Counted from the stretch's first letter, positions 49,854 to 64,000 are shown. The stretch is 64,000 nt of DNA from Callaeas wilsoni (GCA_013398955.1 VWPU01002093.1:186001-250000), one strand, 5' to 3'. Numbers and translations are program-made. The notes: generated by a model not told the origin, from the letters alone.

Positions 49854-50465
49854 TTCAAACCGGGACCCATGACGTTCATGTTACACCAACCTTCAGAGGA
49901 GGTGTCAACAGTGCCACTAAGATGGCCTTTAAAACTCAGCTAGACTGATACTTACAGGGAGTTTAATGACAGCCTGATCTCATTTGCTGAGCACAGCAAC
50001 CTTAGAGGAGAAATATTTCTCAATATGAACAAAGAACAAAATGTATTTGAAATTTAATTTGGCACTCCTCAGTGTTCTCTGCTGGCAGACTCTTGCTCAA
50101 ATGCAACATAATTATAACTGACATGGAAAACAGGAGAGGAATCCCAAACATTGAGACTTCTAAGTATCTGGCTTTAATATCATTCTAGAAGTCAGATGAG
50201 ACAACTTAAGAGGTGTGTTGAAATAAAGTTCATTTGAAAACTGCAAGAGACCTGGCATTCAAATGTCTGAGAGAGCTGCCATTAGCACCAGTTTCATTTA
50301 CTTCAAAAGAAAGTATCATTTCCCATCAAGGAGAAAGGACCACCATTGTTTCCAGCAAACTCAAACAGAGCCCAGAGTAGAGCACATGAGTTGCCAGAGA
50401 GCTTGAGTTTGTTTTTCCCTTTCTTTTGCTACATGTTTCCACTCAGAGCATCTCATGTTTCACAG

Positions 50466-50515
50466 AAAATTAAATAAATAAATTAAATAGATAGATAAAT
50501 AAATACATTAAATAA
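50466..50515. repeat. (AAAT)n/(GATA)n microsatellite
   Basis: A mixed tetranucleotide repeat of AAAT and GATA units in PTN intron 1, about 70 bp before a CR1 copy. Confidence 0.9.
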
Positions 50516-50584
50516 GCAATTAAAACCTAAATATGCAACCTGCCTTTTAGCTCAGCTTACTTCAAACTGCTTTTCCATAATCAA

Positions 50585-50998
50585 ATGAGCACCTCTTCTA
50601 TAAGGAAAGGCTGAGAGAATTGTGTTTGTTCAGCCTGGAAGAGAGAAGGCTTTGGGGTGACCTAATTGCAGCTTTCCAGTACCTGAAGGGAGCTTCCGAG
50701 AAAGATGAAGAGAGACTTTTTACAAGAGCATGTAGTGACAGAACAAAGAGCAATGAATTCAAATTCAGAATAGGGTTAGATTAGATATTAGGAAAAAATT
50801 CTTTACTGTGAGAGTAGTGAGGCACTGGAACAGGTTACCCAAGCAAGTTGTGGAAGCCTCATCCCTGGTAGAGTCCAAGGCCAGGTGGGATGGAGCTCTG
50901 AGCAACCTGGTCTAGTGAAAGGTGTCCCTGCCCATGGCAGGGGGTTGTAATTAAATGATCCTTAAGGCCCCTTCCAATACAAACCATTCTGTGATTCA
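50585..50998 (+). mobile_element. CR1 LINE 3' end in PTN intron 1
   Basis: Sense CR1 in order: 'gaaaggctgagagaattg', 'gttcagcctggaagagagaag', 'ggtgacctaattgcagc', 'gaggcactggaacaggttac', 'ggtgtccctgcccatggcag', 'ccttccaatacaaaccattctgtgattc'. About 410 bp, truncated at the 5' end, antisense to PTN. The terminal repeats are nearly intact. Confidence 0.95.
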
Positions 50999-53900
50999 AA
51001 CACAGTTGCCACGCTATTTAAAAATCAAACTTCACACTCAGTCCCTTGTCCCTTTCCTTTGGAGAAGCTGCCCCACCAGTAACACTGCACATCACCTAAC
51101 ATCCCATTTTCACTATAATTTGTCTTCTCACTTCATCTCTTCCAATCAACTTACCAGGATCCTTCGTTGAAGGAGAGAGTTAAGTGCTTTCATGGAAACA
51201 CATATAGGAGGAGATACCAACACTTTTGAAATCTCAAACCGCAGTCTGCGGGATGTCAGAAGCTGAAGCAAAGGCAGCACTAGTGGTTTTACTCTTCAGG
51301 ATGCCACCAAATACAAGAGATGGCCACAGGTCTGGGGCTGCCTCCTACATCCTCGCTGCCCACCCCAGCGACCTGGGATGTGGTCACACATACCCCAGAG
51401 GCTGCTGGCAGTCACTGGGAGTCATGGATAACTGTTACCAGGGAAGCTGCCTCATACTGAGTTGAAATGCACTCAAATTTAAATTTGACTGACATTCTTT
51501 TCAGCAAAACAGATGGGGAAAATAGTTAGGTTTTGGAGTCTGAAACATTCCAGAAGCCCTATAAACAAAATCCCACAGAGCCTTAATATAGCATGTTTTC
51601 CTAAGACTCAAGACTTCCCTACAGCCCAAACACTTGCCAAATGTCTAATGCAAACACTAAACCTGCAGAGATACAGATATTTTGTCTCTCTGCAGAGACC
51701 CAGGCTGCTTCCCCAAGTGCCTTTCCTATACCAACAAGTGAAAAGCCATGTTGTACAAATGGAGACCTTGCCTCACACCACACCAACACCTCGAATATGA
51801 TGCAACCAGTACCGCCACAGAAAACCATTTAACTGTTTTGCACATGATAAACAGCAAAGGTGGGTGCTCTCACAAAATTACGAACAGTCCATATGTAGTA
51901 CTCATGAAATAGCAGGGTTTTTTTCAAAAGGTCAGAAAATTCCATCTACCAGCAAGTATTTGAGACCAATCTGCAGTTTTTCTTGCAAATATTTCAGTTG
52001 GCAGTTAAAAGATAGAATAAGACAAAAACTCGCCAGACAGGACTTGTTTCTGCAAACAATATATTCTACTGAAAATAACTGTGTCTTTTTGGTTTACTTT
52101 TTCAAAATTCAAAGGTGACAGTTTTTCCTTTTTATTAGATGCTTTGATAACATTTCCTGTTCAACCTTTGATTTAAAGAACTGCCAAAACTGCAAATAGC
52201 AATGAAATAAAAAGTGTTACACTGTATACAAAATAGATTCCTTCTGGATATTTTCATTTTTGTAATGAGCCTTCTGACTACACCAACGGTAAAAAGTAAA
52301 TCATGTGCCATGAAAGGAAAGAATCTCTAGAATCCTGTATGAAGGCCCCTTAACAGGGCAAGGTGGCAGCATTTAAACAAATGGCAGTGGTATTTACAAT
52401 CATGGAGTGAAAGAAAGAAAAGAGATATTTGAGGCTGGGGCTGCTACAGGAAACTTGAGAAGCGAGAAAAGGTAAAGAGAGAGAAAGAGAGTTTAGAACA
52501 GTTTAAATGGGAAGTTGGAACAACACGAGGAAAAGAGAGCAAGTAACCACATAAAGAGCACCAAAACAGGAAAGAGAGAAGAGAGAAGTAGTTAATGATA
52601 GTTAAACACTAAACCAGAGAGTGTTAAAAAAGCATGAGGTGTCTAACAAAGTGAGAATTGAAGACCAGCTGAGATACACCATAGCAAGTGGCTTCTGGCA
52701 GCAAAAAATAAGGCATAGGAAATACTTCAGTCTTACAGTTGATTTCACAGTCAATCTCTGCTTGGGAGTGCAAAATGAAAGGAAAATTTTAAAATGGCAG
52801 GCAATCAGAGAATTAATGACTTCACTAACCATCCATCCATGGTTTCAATTACATGTTGAGCCTCAGAAAGAGAATCAGGCAGAAATCACTCTATGGCTGC
52901 AGTTTAAGGGACCTTCTGAGCAGAGCTGAGCCTCCCACTCTAAATCACACACTACCCCCAACCTGATTTTACCGTCCCACACATGTGGGCAGCCCAAGGC
53001 AGCACAGGCATTTCCATGCTGTGCTTCTTAGACCTCTGGATCTCTGCTAGTGCAAGTCAAGCCTGCCCGAGTGACTCTATCTGCACTCACACAATTAACT
53101 CACACCCAGGCAGTCCTGAATCTGAACAAGTCTTTCCTGACCGTAAGCATTCAGAACAAAGCAGATCATTTCAGATGAAGCTCTATCGGTGAGCAAGTGT
53201 TTATTTTTCCTAGCCTGACTGAAGCTAGCATATGCAGCACATCCCAGGAACACATATGCCTTTTACAGGTGGCTGGTTTTGCTGTTAATAACTTTTATGC
53301 ACAAGCCCGTCCCTTCATCTGTTCTTTCCAAAGCAACTGGCAAGGTCCCAGATTACAGAAGCAAGCATTTTATTATTAGCCCATATGAGTGCAATCTACC
53401 ACTCTGAATGATCAGATATTCTCAGGTGATTCAACCTGCCCATATCCTCCAGCTCTTCCAGTACAATGTGCTAAACACCTGCTGTGTTGATGATACCGTT
53501 ACACTGCATGTAAAGCAGTACTGAAGGTAATGCCATTGCTAATGATGGGCCACGGGCTGTGTAGTGAGTTTGCCAGGGCTCTGGACGAAGGCTTGTTGAG
53601 GTTTGCCCTTTCTGGGCATTCCTTGGCCTGTCCACAGCTTTGTCACACTTGCTTTAGCTGCAACAGCATTTTTTCTAATTGACCAACCAGCTGTGGCTGA
53701 CTTGATTTACACTTCTTTGTCGCTGTATGGATCCACACAGGTTTTACGACTCTGTTATGGTAATGTAGGATAAAGAAATTCAGGGCTGGTATGTTAGCAA
53801 AGGCCTGGAGAGGTGGAGACACAGGATGCAGTGCAGAGGAGTATGGACATGGAAGATATGAGATGGGGCACGGGCCTGACAACGGAGACACAAACACTCG

Positions 53901-56180
53901 CTATAAATAACTTTACCAAGGTCACATAAAGAAATACAGACATGGACCCAGACAAAACTGCATATAGGGGTGAGAAAGAGAAAGAAGAAATAGTTTCCAA
54001 TATACCGAAAAGGTGTCATGTCTAGGAAGTTTGGATATAACATGTCTGCAGACCAATGAAGAGAGAGAAGGGCATCAAAGCATGCTAGCAAACACCAAAA
54101 AAAAAAATCAACCCCAGGTTGATTCTAGAGCAAGGAAAAAGAAACCAGCAACATGAACATCCTCCTGCCCAAGGACCCCAGACGATAACGGGTCACTATA
54201 ACCATCCCCACCACCCACACAATGAAACCACCAACCTGAGGGCTGAGAAGAGCTGGGGAAGGGTCAGCATAACACCAGGAAAAGCAGTTGAATCTAAGTG
54301 TATGTGTAACAATTTTAACTGCAGTGGTGGTGGTGGCATTGTTGTTAACATTATTATAACACCTGCATAGATATAATCTTTTTTCTGCAGTAATTACATC
54401 CGCACTAATAACAATCCTTGGATTAGACCATTAAGATTTAAATTATACTAACAATAAATCTTTGGCTTAATATAATGATATTAAAAAAGGTATGGTTCCT
54501 CTTTTGCAGCAAACAGTATTTTGAGCATAGCTATGACTCCCAGCTTCACACACTATTATTTTCATCCCATGACTACGAATAAAAATGCATCCCAGGTGCA
54601 GACTTAAGAAGTTCTTACAACCCATTATTTTTCTTAAAAACACTGCTCATTTTGAGTCCTCTTTAAACTCCTTGTCCACGTTAGAACTAACTTTTGCATT
54701 AATCCTACTTTTTCCTGCTTGAATGAATAATTTCTCATCAAGTCCCACAACAAATACTTTAATAAATTACAGTTTGATTAGTGCCAGATTAGTCACATCT
54801 ACAAAATCAGTTTTTAAATAAGCTAGTTTGGGACATCAGTCTCTTTTCAGTAAACACATGCTGTGTTTAATGAATCTTAATATTTAACTCCACTTCTTAA
54901 ATTACTCTCTTATTCAAAATGTGGTCTATTCTGCAGTCCATTGAGGGCAGATGAATATGTCTGCAGCTACCTGGATCTGCTTCTTTCCCCCTTCTTAAAT
55001 GTAAATCTTTTATTTGCTAAGCTGCAGATGTATAGCAGCAGGAAATAGAATCTGATCCATGGTTTAATGGTCTTAAAGAATCTGAAATGTCAAATGCCAT
55101 TTTTACAGTACTCAGAGATGGAAACGCAAGTTTTCCCTGTAAAAGAGAAATTAAAGGCAGTTGGCTCTTGGGAGTTTCACCTCAGAAACACCTGAAGAAT
55201 CTTTTGCTTCTCCAGGTCTTTATCTATTCACCGCCTGGTGCATGCCCCTATGTCCTACCTGATATCCCATACAGAAAACTGAGGCAAATGCTCACATGCT
55301 TCTGGAGCCAGACCTTTATGAACCATAATCTTCCAACTGTAATGTGTTCCCTCTTCCTTCGTACACATACAAATTTCCTTTGTTGTCTTTATTTGCACTA
55401 CTAGGGAAATAAAATTAAAAATCTAGATTTGCTTTTTGTTTGCCTCACAAGATTTAAGCCAGCTTAGGTTTTGGTGAGTCTCAGCAATCTTCCACTTCTG
55501 GACTTTCAAGACACTACTTTATAGGATGACCACTACCATTATTTTAAATTTCTGCAAGCTTGTAACAGCATTTCAGTGGGCTGATCCCCAGTTAGATATG
55601 GAATTCCTCTCTACAGCTTTTGTCCCACTCTTTTTCTTGAGGAAACAAATTTCAATTTTTTTTCTAGTTTGATACAAATAAATTTTAATCAGTCCTTTAC
55701 TAAAAATCTTTCATCAGTCCAACAGACATCACCAGTTTACGTAATTTCACAAAAGTCAGCTTTTAAAATTTAAAACTTTAATCAGATCTATGTTCATGTT
55801 CCTATGCAACATAGAGCAAATCAACTTGTTAACACTTGATACAAATGGGTATTTTTAGGGACAAACTTTAAGATGAGATATAAGGTCATACTGAACCAAA
55901 TTCTAAAATAGCTCAACTTTTATAGTCCTATAGTAGGTAGTGAAGGAATCACATCAACAAATATTTATTCCCTATTACTATTAGCACCATTTACCTTCTA
56001 ATTGAAGTTGTGAAAGATAAACCTTTCTGTAATAAAAGATCTTCTATTTTACCCATGCATAATTACACAAGGACTTCTAACTAAAGTTATCCACATCCAA
56101 CTTTGGGATGACACAAAGCTAGTAGATGCTTTTCCATACTCCTCCAATATAAAATTCATATGACTCAAAACTATCTTATG

Positions 56181-56548
56181 TATCACAGAATATGCTGAGT
56201 TGGAAAAAACTCATCAGGATCATCAAGCCCAACTCCTGGCCCTTCACAGGACACCCCAAAAATCTCACCACGTGCTTGAGAGTGTTGTCCAAACACTTCT
56301 TGGGCTCTGTCAGGCTTGGTGCTGACACCACTTCCCTGGGGAGCCTGTTCAGTGCCCAACCACCCTCTGGGTGAAAACTTCTTCCTGATTATGCAACCTG
56401 AACCTCTTCACACCAACTTCAGGCTGTTTCCTCGAGTCCTGTCCCTGATCACGAGAGTGAAGAGAAGCAGTACCTGCCTTTCCACTTCCCTTCACTGAAG
56501 ACCACAACGAGGTCTCCACTCAGTCTCTTCTCCAGGCTGAATAAACCA
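56181..56548 (-). mobile_element. CR1 LINE 3' end in PTN intron 1
   Basis: Antisense CR1 on the plus strand: 'cacagaatatgctgagttgg', 'ccaactcctggcccttcacagg', 'ccctggggagcctgttcagtgcccaacc' and 'ctcttctccaggctgaata'. About 370 bp, in the PTN orientation. It looks like the same subfamily as the copy at 32488. Confidence 0.94.
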
Positions 56549-56565
56549 AGTATACCAGTAGATTG

Positions 56566-56588
56566 TTTTTATTTATTTATTTATTTAG
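56566..56588. repeat. (TTTA)n microsatellite
   Basis: About five TTTA units just after the truncated 5' end of the CR1 copy. Confidence 0.9.
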
Positions 56589-59500
56589 TGAATATCATTC
56601 ATTTCCAGCTGTATTTCCTTTGCTGTGGTTTCTCTATTTTCTGAACTTTTTCTAGACTTTCAAGTTCTGTCAACCAGTCACAACTACCACTACAGAGCAT
56701 GTGGGGGCTAACCCAATAATTTTCATTTGCAAGTACTACACCTCTTACCAGCTTTTCCCATTAATTTTCCAGGCCACCTGCACTTGGTATTTCTCTCTGT
56801 TCTCACCCAAATGTCTTTCGGGTTCCAACTTCTCCTTAATGGCTTTCCATCCTGACTACTGTGGTTTACAACCTAATTTAGTTCTTTGTCTTGTCTACCC
56901 CGCCACTGTAGTGTCATTCCTTTATCCAATGCAAAATCTTCATTCACCTTACTTTTCCTGAGTAAGAAAAGTAGACATAGACATCCCATACATTTCTCTG
57001 TATACTTTCTCAAGAGTAAAGATCACCAAACTCTTCTCAGAACACAAAATCTTGAGCTAACTTGCTGGTCTCCATCATTTCATCGCATCTTCATGGACCA
57101 AAGAAATGCTGTGCTCATTTAAAAATATTACTATAGCCTTAGTGGTCTAAGCCTAAGACTGTGCCAAGATGGAAAGAAAGAACTTTTAATCATAATAACT
57201 GACTGTTCAGCCAAATGGTCTCTCTCTGGCTGAAAAATCATGTTGCAATCTCATTTATAACAACAGTGATCTTTGAGACTGATTTTGTTAAAGAAAACCT
57301 ACTGGGTTAATGATGAAACACCGAGTTTTCTTCTTTGGACAAATTAATTAATTAAATTATATTTTACACTTGTGGGAGGGTAGGGGTGAGTGGGTTGGTC
57401 AGTGTATAAAATCTCCCCCATATTAATGCAGAGACCTGCAGCCACTGCAATGCTGCCCGAAGCAAAACCTGTGTGCTCATTTTCCATAATTCTGTGATTT
57501 TCCTGTGAGAGCTTGGTTTCCTCTTGGCCCATAGTAATGAAATTTTTGCAGCCTCATCAGCAACATCAAACACTGAATGCCAGTACTCTGAGCCTATGCG
57601 CTAACAAGACAGTTCAAAGCCATGTAGGAAACTGAAAATAAGCTCCCTGCATTTCAGCCCAGGAGCAGAGCCAGCATCCCAACAACAGCCTTCAGGTCTC
57701 TGTTTCCATACACACAACCCAGTGCAGCTGACTGGTTGTCCTGTCTGGCAAAATGAGAAGAGAATCAGGGAGTTTCAACTAGCAGGCACTTTTCAGCTTT
57801 TCTTTTTTCCGTCCTCCACCTTGCTTCCATTCTGGGGTAGAGAGAGGGGCCACCACACATGGAAGCAGCTCCAGCAATGCTCTCCCTCCATGCAGGAGGG
57901 GAAAAGCTGGCAAGCAGCAGCGGGCAGGGAAGACGCAATTGCTTCAAGGTGAGCCAGTGCTGGAAGGAGTTGGGTAAGCAGCAATTTATTCTGCAGTACA
58001 GTGGCAAATTTGAAAAACATAAAATTGAGCGTAACTATCTGTTTGTTGCTACAGATCAGCCAGAGGGACATGAGAAAGCTCTAGAAGGCTGAAATTATAT
58101 TTGGCAAACTTTCTGTATTTTTTAAACTAGCATTTATTCTCATCTACAGCACAGGGTACCATAATAACAAGCAAGAATTAAACAGCTAGCTAAAAGGAAA
58201 AAAAATCATAGCATGACCCTTCTGATAAGCCCAAGTTAAACGCTTCATTTCAAAAATTGCCGTGTGCAGCTCGGGGACAACATTTTTCAACATGTAACTA
58301 ATTCTATGTTCTCTTTTCAACATGGACATTATTAAGGGCCAGAAAAATGAGCAACAAGGTCAGTGAGCTATGCCAATGCCATTAAAAGAAGTAGGGAACC
58401 AAGAGTTACATGACCGAAGGAAATTATTAACACGCAAACAAAAAAAAAGTAAAAAGAAAGGACCTATTAACACGTCCCATCTTCAACTGCTTTGTTCAAG
58501 ATGTTTAGCTAAAGCTAAAGTAATTAGTTCAGTTGTGGATAACAGTTCCCCTAGCCTCTGATATTTGCTTAGCTGATTGCATATTTGTCTCTCACATCAG
58601 ACTAAGGCAAATACAGATACTGTGGATATTTTATATTTCTAGTTCCCCAGACATAAATTAATAGTTCAAGCTGATAACAGATACGCCCAGGTACATGAAT
58701 TCTGCCCTTAAATGCTGAGCATAATTTAGACTGGTGTAAGAGTCAAGAAAACGGATGGTACAAACAAATACAAATGAAACATCTAATTTTTCAAATATGT
58801 TTTGCCAAAATTAAAGTGTTTCATGGGAGAACATCAATTTCCACAGGACAGCAAGTCTTTGAAAGCATTCTTATAAATTAAAATAAATTTATGTGTGTTT
58901 TTATAAGCTCACTACTATACAACTGCATTCCCTTCCACTAAAAACATAATTTTATACAAGCTATACAAAGGATCTTACTGCTTCTCATAGGCAGACTCTA
59001 CAGACACTTCTGCAACATAATACCCAAACTAGAAATCTGAACCTCTGTTTGGACTTCTCATTGGCCAGCTCTCTCCCTCAGGGAGCTGTGCAATTCTTTT
59101 ATTGCAAAGTTGTAAGCAAAATTTTGCCAAACCAGGTCACTGTAAACTTTGATCTGATCACAGAAGAATGAATCAGTTATAAAAGGTGTCACTTTGGGGG
59201 AGTCGAACTTTAGCATTCATGCAGTACGGCTGTGAACAAGACATAATGGTAGCAAATAGTTTCTTCCTCAAAGGAAAAGTGTAGTAAGTGGAAACAGTGC
59301 TAAACAAACACAACAGGCAGTACTGATGGTTAAAAGACAAAAGAATTAAAAATCTGGAGTGGAGATCGACCAAATTTTCAAGGGGATTAAAAATTGTATG
59401 CTTCTCTCTTTCTGGACCTCCAACATGAGATTTTTAAAAAGTGATTGTATTTTTCAGAAAGACTAGGGAACATATCTAATATTTCTAAATAGCAATAACT

Positions 59501-61635
59501 GAGGAGGAAAAAAAAAAACAAAACAACAAACAACCTAGCAACAAAAAAAACCCCATTCAGTATCATAAACTCATGTTAAGAAACGAGCCATGTCTATAAA
59601 GGGATGAAAAAACATGCTGTGTTTTCAAAAAAAGCATTATACTTATTTAATGTAAAAAGGGTGGTTGCTATTTTTTCTGTTGGTCCCCAGTGAGCGCACA
59701 GAGATCATTTTCTTAGCCCTGGCCTTCAAAAATTGTCTTAGAAATGAGATTTTTGAAATGAACACTGCTGTTGAAATCAGTTTCCTCTCATTCCCCAAGC
59801 TCTTATTTTGTTCTCATCCACAATACACACATTTTCTTCCTCTTTTTTCCTCTTTCTGGGTCTGAGCAAGTCTGGGCTCTGAACTAATAACTAATACTGA
59901 CTTCTGCAACTGCCTCTTCTATTAACCTTCTACTCCCACTGCTCCAGCTGGGAGGCTGAAGAAACAAAACAAAAACCGAAACCAAACCAACACATTATTT
60001 CAGTTCATTCTACTATATTTCCAGATCGTAACTGAAAAAGACATTTTAAGCCACTCGTTACTGCAATTTTTTTCCCTCCCTGCTCTTCCCACAACAATCA
60101 CAGCTGCTGTCTCAGTATCAACGAAATCACAGTGGGTTTCTCAGACTTTCATTTCCCCAGGACTAAAGATTAAACACTCCTGGATCTGATCACCAGGAAG
60201 ACCACAGGTGACTTTCCTCCATTCCTTCCAAAGGTTTTTGTTTCAGTGACAGTGAGGCCAAACTTCTAACTAAGCTCTCCCACGCATCCTCTCCATCACT
60301 GTTTCTCTCCCTGTGTTGTGGTCACGAGCACCACAACAACTGGTAAATCCTCTCTCTCTCTATTCTCCTTCAACTCTGCTCCCCCAAGGTGCAAAAGATA
60401 CAATTACTTGATGATAACAGAGGGAAAATAGGCTCTTAGTAGTTATTCTTTCTGCCTCTTTTCCCACCCCAAACTAGCCAGTGGCTCTGCTTTACCTAAT
60501 GATCTTCTGGTTGCCTAAGATTGTTAAAACACAAAGAACATTTTCATGGTTTTTCAAAGCCACTGATAAGTGACCAGATCCCAACTACTCCACTATCATG
60601 ACACTACAAGACCAGAAAAGGGCAAATAAATACTATTACAGAGAGCCTTCTAGTATAAAGAATATTGCTGACACCTACTTGGCTACCTAATGTGTTTTCA
60701 TCTACCAGAGATTAATTTGGGTACCTTCTGAAAAATGTTAGAGTAAGGAGTGGCATATTCCCATCCACTTGCCAAACAGAAGGCAGAAAAGAGTTTCTCA
60801 TTGTCCCTGTGTACCCAAGAGAAAGTTTTATTTACTCATATAAATTCATTTATTGAAACGGAGCAAGTTTACAAAGCCCCATTTTCCTGTCCAGTTGTAA
60901 CAATGTCCTATGGATATCACAGTCAGGAAGGAAGAAAAAGAAAGGAGCGATCAAGGAATACAACTATTTTTGTAACTGGGTCCAGAGCCAAAGATTATTA
61001 CTACTACTGTGAGGACAAAAACTGTGTGCAGATATACCCTGATGTCACCACAGTCCCAGTGGTCACACCACTATTGTGAATGCATCATGGTTTGAAAGCT
61101 GTTTAAGCTGTGACATGATTTGCATAACAAACAGCTGTACTGTACAAGCCAAACAGATGCCTCCACTGTATTTTCATTTTCATTTTCTCCCTCTGCCCCA
61201 ATGAAGACATTTTCAGCTCAACGGCAGTAGGCAAAGCACAGCATCTGTCACTATGCTCACTTCTGCATCTATGGAACAGGGATAATAGCACTTGCCTCCT
61301 TTAAAAGAACACTGAGAAACCCATAATAAAAATGATTATGTGAAGAGGGGATAATTTTATTATCCAGCATCAGCTGCAGCTTGCTCTACTTTCCTGAATC
61401 TCATGCCTCCATGGTTCCAGGTTTTGAACAGGGTAGCCAGACTCCCCCAAGCAGAGGAGAGCAGCAGGAACACTGTGCAACTCCCAGTGGCTCAGCATGT
61501 TGCTAAAGGAAAGCTGCCAGACTCAGCAGAGCCCCCTTTTCTTTGATAACTACTTTTCCTCCAAAGTATACAAATTTTGGCAAATATTTGAGTTTTGATT
61601 TGCCTGAGATCAGTGTCAGATTGGAGAATTTTTAA

Positions 61636-61652
61636 TTTTTTTTTTTTTTTTT
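61636..61652. repeat. Poly(T) run
   Basis: A 17-base T homopolymer in PTN intron 1. No retroposon body is recognised beside it. Confidence 0.9.
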
Positions 61653-62196
61653 ACTTCAAATCAGGCTCTGGGAAGTACTCCATACTCATAAAGAAAATAA
61701 CCCATTTTATTTCTTTTATTCATTATGACTCTGTCTCCTTTGCTGTCTGTCCCTTCAGATGACATTCCAAAATACACAGTACAGTCAGAAAACTACCTAA
61801 GCTGAAAGCAAAGAGCCTCTCACCAACGCCCTCTATTAATCTTTCCAAGGGACTCTGTTTATACTTTCTCTTCAGAGAAATTGTCTCTTTGCTTCAAGTG
61901 ACAAATACCGGGGCATTGGGACAGCTATGCAAAAATTAATTAGGAAAAAATTAAATAAACTGAAACAAAGGCTATGTGAAATGAAATCTGTGTTTCAGCC
62001 TTGTTGTGACACTGGGCAAGAACGTGTTTTTAAATCTTTCTCTTTCAAAAACAGTGAGCAGAGGGCAGTAGTTGTGTAGCATGGTATCTCATCTTTGCCA
62101 GTCAGCCAGTAGCATCTCCAAGTCACATATGGCCTCCAGTGTGACACCAGGCAGCAAATTAAGACAAAAGCCCAGACCTCATGTTCTGCAATTGAT

Positions 62197-62510
62197 TCAT
62201 AGAAACACAGAATACTTTAGGTTGGAAAATACCTTTCAGATCATCAAGTTCAACCATCAACCTAGACTGCCAAGACCACCACCAATCCATGTCTCTCAGT
62301 GCCACATCTTCCCGTTACAGGCATGATGACTCAACCACTTCCCTGGGCAGCCTGTTCTAGTGCTTGACAGCCCCTTCAGTGAAGAAATATTTCATAATAT
62401 TCAATATAAACCTCCCCTGGTGGAACTTGAGGCCCTTTCCGCTCGTCCTATCACCTGTTACTTGGGAAAGGGACTGACCCTGACTATAACCTCCTGCCAG
62501 GTACTTCACA
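62197..62510 (-). mobile_element. CR1 LINE 3' end in PTN intron 1
   Basis: Antisense CR1: 'catagaaacacagaatac', 'taggttggaaaatacctttc', 'ccaccatgtctc'-like, 'ccctgggcagcctgttctag' and 'cagtgaagaaatatttc'. About 310 bp, in the PTN orientation, moderately diverged. Confidence 0.92.
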
Positions 62511-64000
62511 GCCCTTCCCCCTTAGCGAGAACTTTAGGAACTGCCTCATTTGTTCCAGTGCAATTTTAGCAACCGCTTAAGTCGGACCCTCCCTTGAATT
62601 CGTGAAAGAACATTCATCATATAATTTAATAGTAGCAAAAATGAGTTGGGATGCACTGCCATTTCCCGTTCAGTTACTGGAGACTGGCCAATGCTCACCA
62701 TGACCATATCGGTGCTAGAAAGGAACAACCTTTCGACAGCTGCAGTGAAGCAGCTTTAGGCTGTTCACTGATGGTGTCAGCACCACAAGGTAGTGCCTCC
62801 ATCCATGGGAGACTGTCCTAGAAACAAGCAAGCCAGTGGAAGAAAGGAAAGTACAATCAACATCACTTGGCAGAACAGAAACACAGGTGTATTGACATAA
62901 ATCAACTTGCTTGTAATAATCCAAAAAATGTGAGTGACAGATCGAACTTTTTTCAGAGAAAATAGTCTTTCACCTTAATGAGAAAAACATCCTAGACAGA
63001 AAATCCCTCTTTCAAATATGCCCAGGAAGACAGAGCTGTCCCTGTCCAGTCTCTTACCTTATTGGAATAAGTTTCATATTTCTATCCAAGGTAACAAAGG
63101 TCAAACGATATAGTAGCTACATCATTTCAGATGATAGAGGATGCAGTTGTACAGCTTGCAACACACCTGAGGTAAGACTTCAGTGCAGCCTTTTTCCTTT
63201 TGGACTGTTGAGATTTTTTGTTATTTTCCATAAAAACCTTTCCATTTTGGAAGTCAACACAGAGCTGCATATTTGCAGCAAAATTTTGGTAGCTACAGAG
63301 TAAGGCTGCAAGGTGCTGTATTACTATTGAAAGGACACTGTGTCTCAGCTGCATTCCAGCAATGCAACAGGTCAAAATACATTCAATTCTTTAAAAGTCT
63401 GTTTTCATCTACCCAAGCAGGGTGGGAACGTGTCTCCAATGCTGATTAGTCTTCTCTGTTACCATCCTTACCTGGTGGAAAGTTGCAGGACAATTAAGAA
63501 ACCCCATTCAAATGAAAAATTCTTGTCATCTGACACCCCTGCTGTAAACTGATGGTCACCATTTCACTCTGTCCCTTCAATTACCCTTCCAGAAGTCTCA
63601 TCTTTTCCAACGACAGATAATGCTCCCTTTCTCTTTATTCCTTTATCCTTGTACACACATTTTTAAAGAGAATATCCTTATCAGTCATTCTGCACTTTAT
63701 GGCTGCTTCAGGCTGCAAAGTTCTCTCAAGACTACTAAAATAACTCTTTTTAAACAAAAAAAAAATAAAATTAAATAAAAAGTCCTCTGTCGAAACTGGA
63801 AGGTAGCATTCACCAAACCATTGGAAGGTGAAAGTTCCTAAGGCAAGCTATGTCCTTCCAAAACCAGACATATTCTATTCCATCTACGTCTCTGAAACTA
63901 AGAATCATTTCTAGCATTGGGAGAACATAACACCACAAGGGGAAAAAAATGGAGGAGTTATTTATACTATGAAGTATTTAACAGATTCTTTGATGGGAAG

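Larger units (their letters stand above)
48842..64000 (-). other. PTN: PTN intron 1, partial
   Basis: Upstream of exon 2 no further PTN exon, CpG-rich promoter or other gene is visible to the window end. In mammals PTN has a non-coding first exon far upstream, so this is taken as intron 1. It holds three CR1 ends and several simple repeats, listed separately. Alternative 5' UTR exons cannot be recognised from sequence alone and could be present. Confidence 0.75.

Noticed and set aside
56192..56498. Two overlapping open frames of 60 codons
   Set aside because: Both are antisense CR1 sequence (56181-56548), not genes.
48842..64000. PTN exon 1 or promoter within the window
   Set aside because: No CpG-rich segment or recognisable 5' UTR with a donor was found. 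It is more likely beyond the window end, though a CpG-poor exon could be missed.
1..64000. CRISPR arrays, operons, tRNA or rRNA genes, prophage or other novel multi-gene system
   Set aside because: No spaced direct repeats, clustered genes or structured RNA signatures were seen. The content is ordinary avian intergenic and intronic DNA.

Overview
The window looks like avian nuclear DNA. It is AT-rich and gene-poor, has long introns, and carries several CR1 LINE 3' ends, the typical bird/reptile retroposon. A retroviral LTR-like block suggests a songbird, but that is weaker evidence. I see no operons, CRISPR arrays, phage genes or other prokaryotic features, and no rRNA or tRNA.

The one gene I can support is pleiotrophin (PTN), a secreted heparin-binding growth factor, on the minus strand. 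All four coding exons are here: exon 2 with the start codon and signal peptide (48732-48840), exon 3 with the N-terminal thrombospondin-type domain (47083-47256), exon 4 with the C-terminal domain (45929-46090), and a 53-nt last coding exon with the lysine-rich tail (31404-31456), which lies beyond a 14.5-kb intron. The exons join in frame to a 165-residue protein with all ten family cysteines. Every intron is GT-AG and phase 1. A 3' UTR with a poly(A) signal follows at about 31403-31170. The non-coding first exon and promoter were not found. They probably lie beyond 64000, so 48842-64000 reads as partial intron 1.

Positions 1-31170 lie downstream of PTN and hold no protein-coding gene I can recognise. 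By the human gene order this side would face CHRM2. The region holds an old, long CR1 copy (3385-4190), an LTR-retrovirus-like block (11462-about 12985) with a tandem duplication in its putative U3, a head-to-head pair of CR1 ends (18332-18800), and a CpG-dense block (19140-20420) that is either another LTR-derived piece or a promoter-like island. Microsatellites and purine tracts are scattered through it.

The PTN introns carry further CR1 ends (32488-32662, 50585-50998, 56181-56548, 62197-62510) and low-complexity tracts. I found no evidence of a new biological system. The observations most worth checking are the one-codon-shorter exon 4/exon 5 junction, the conserved-looking 3' UTR, and the CpG-dense block with a near-consensus splice donor.
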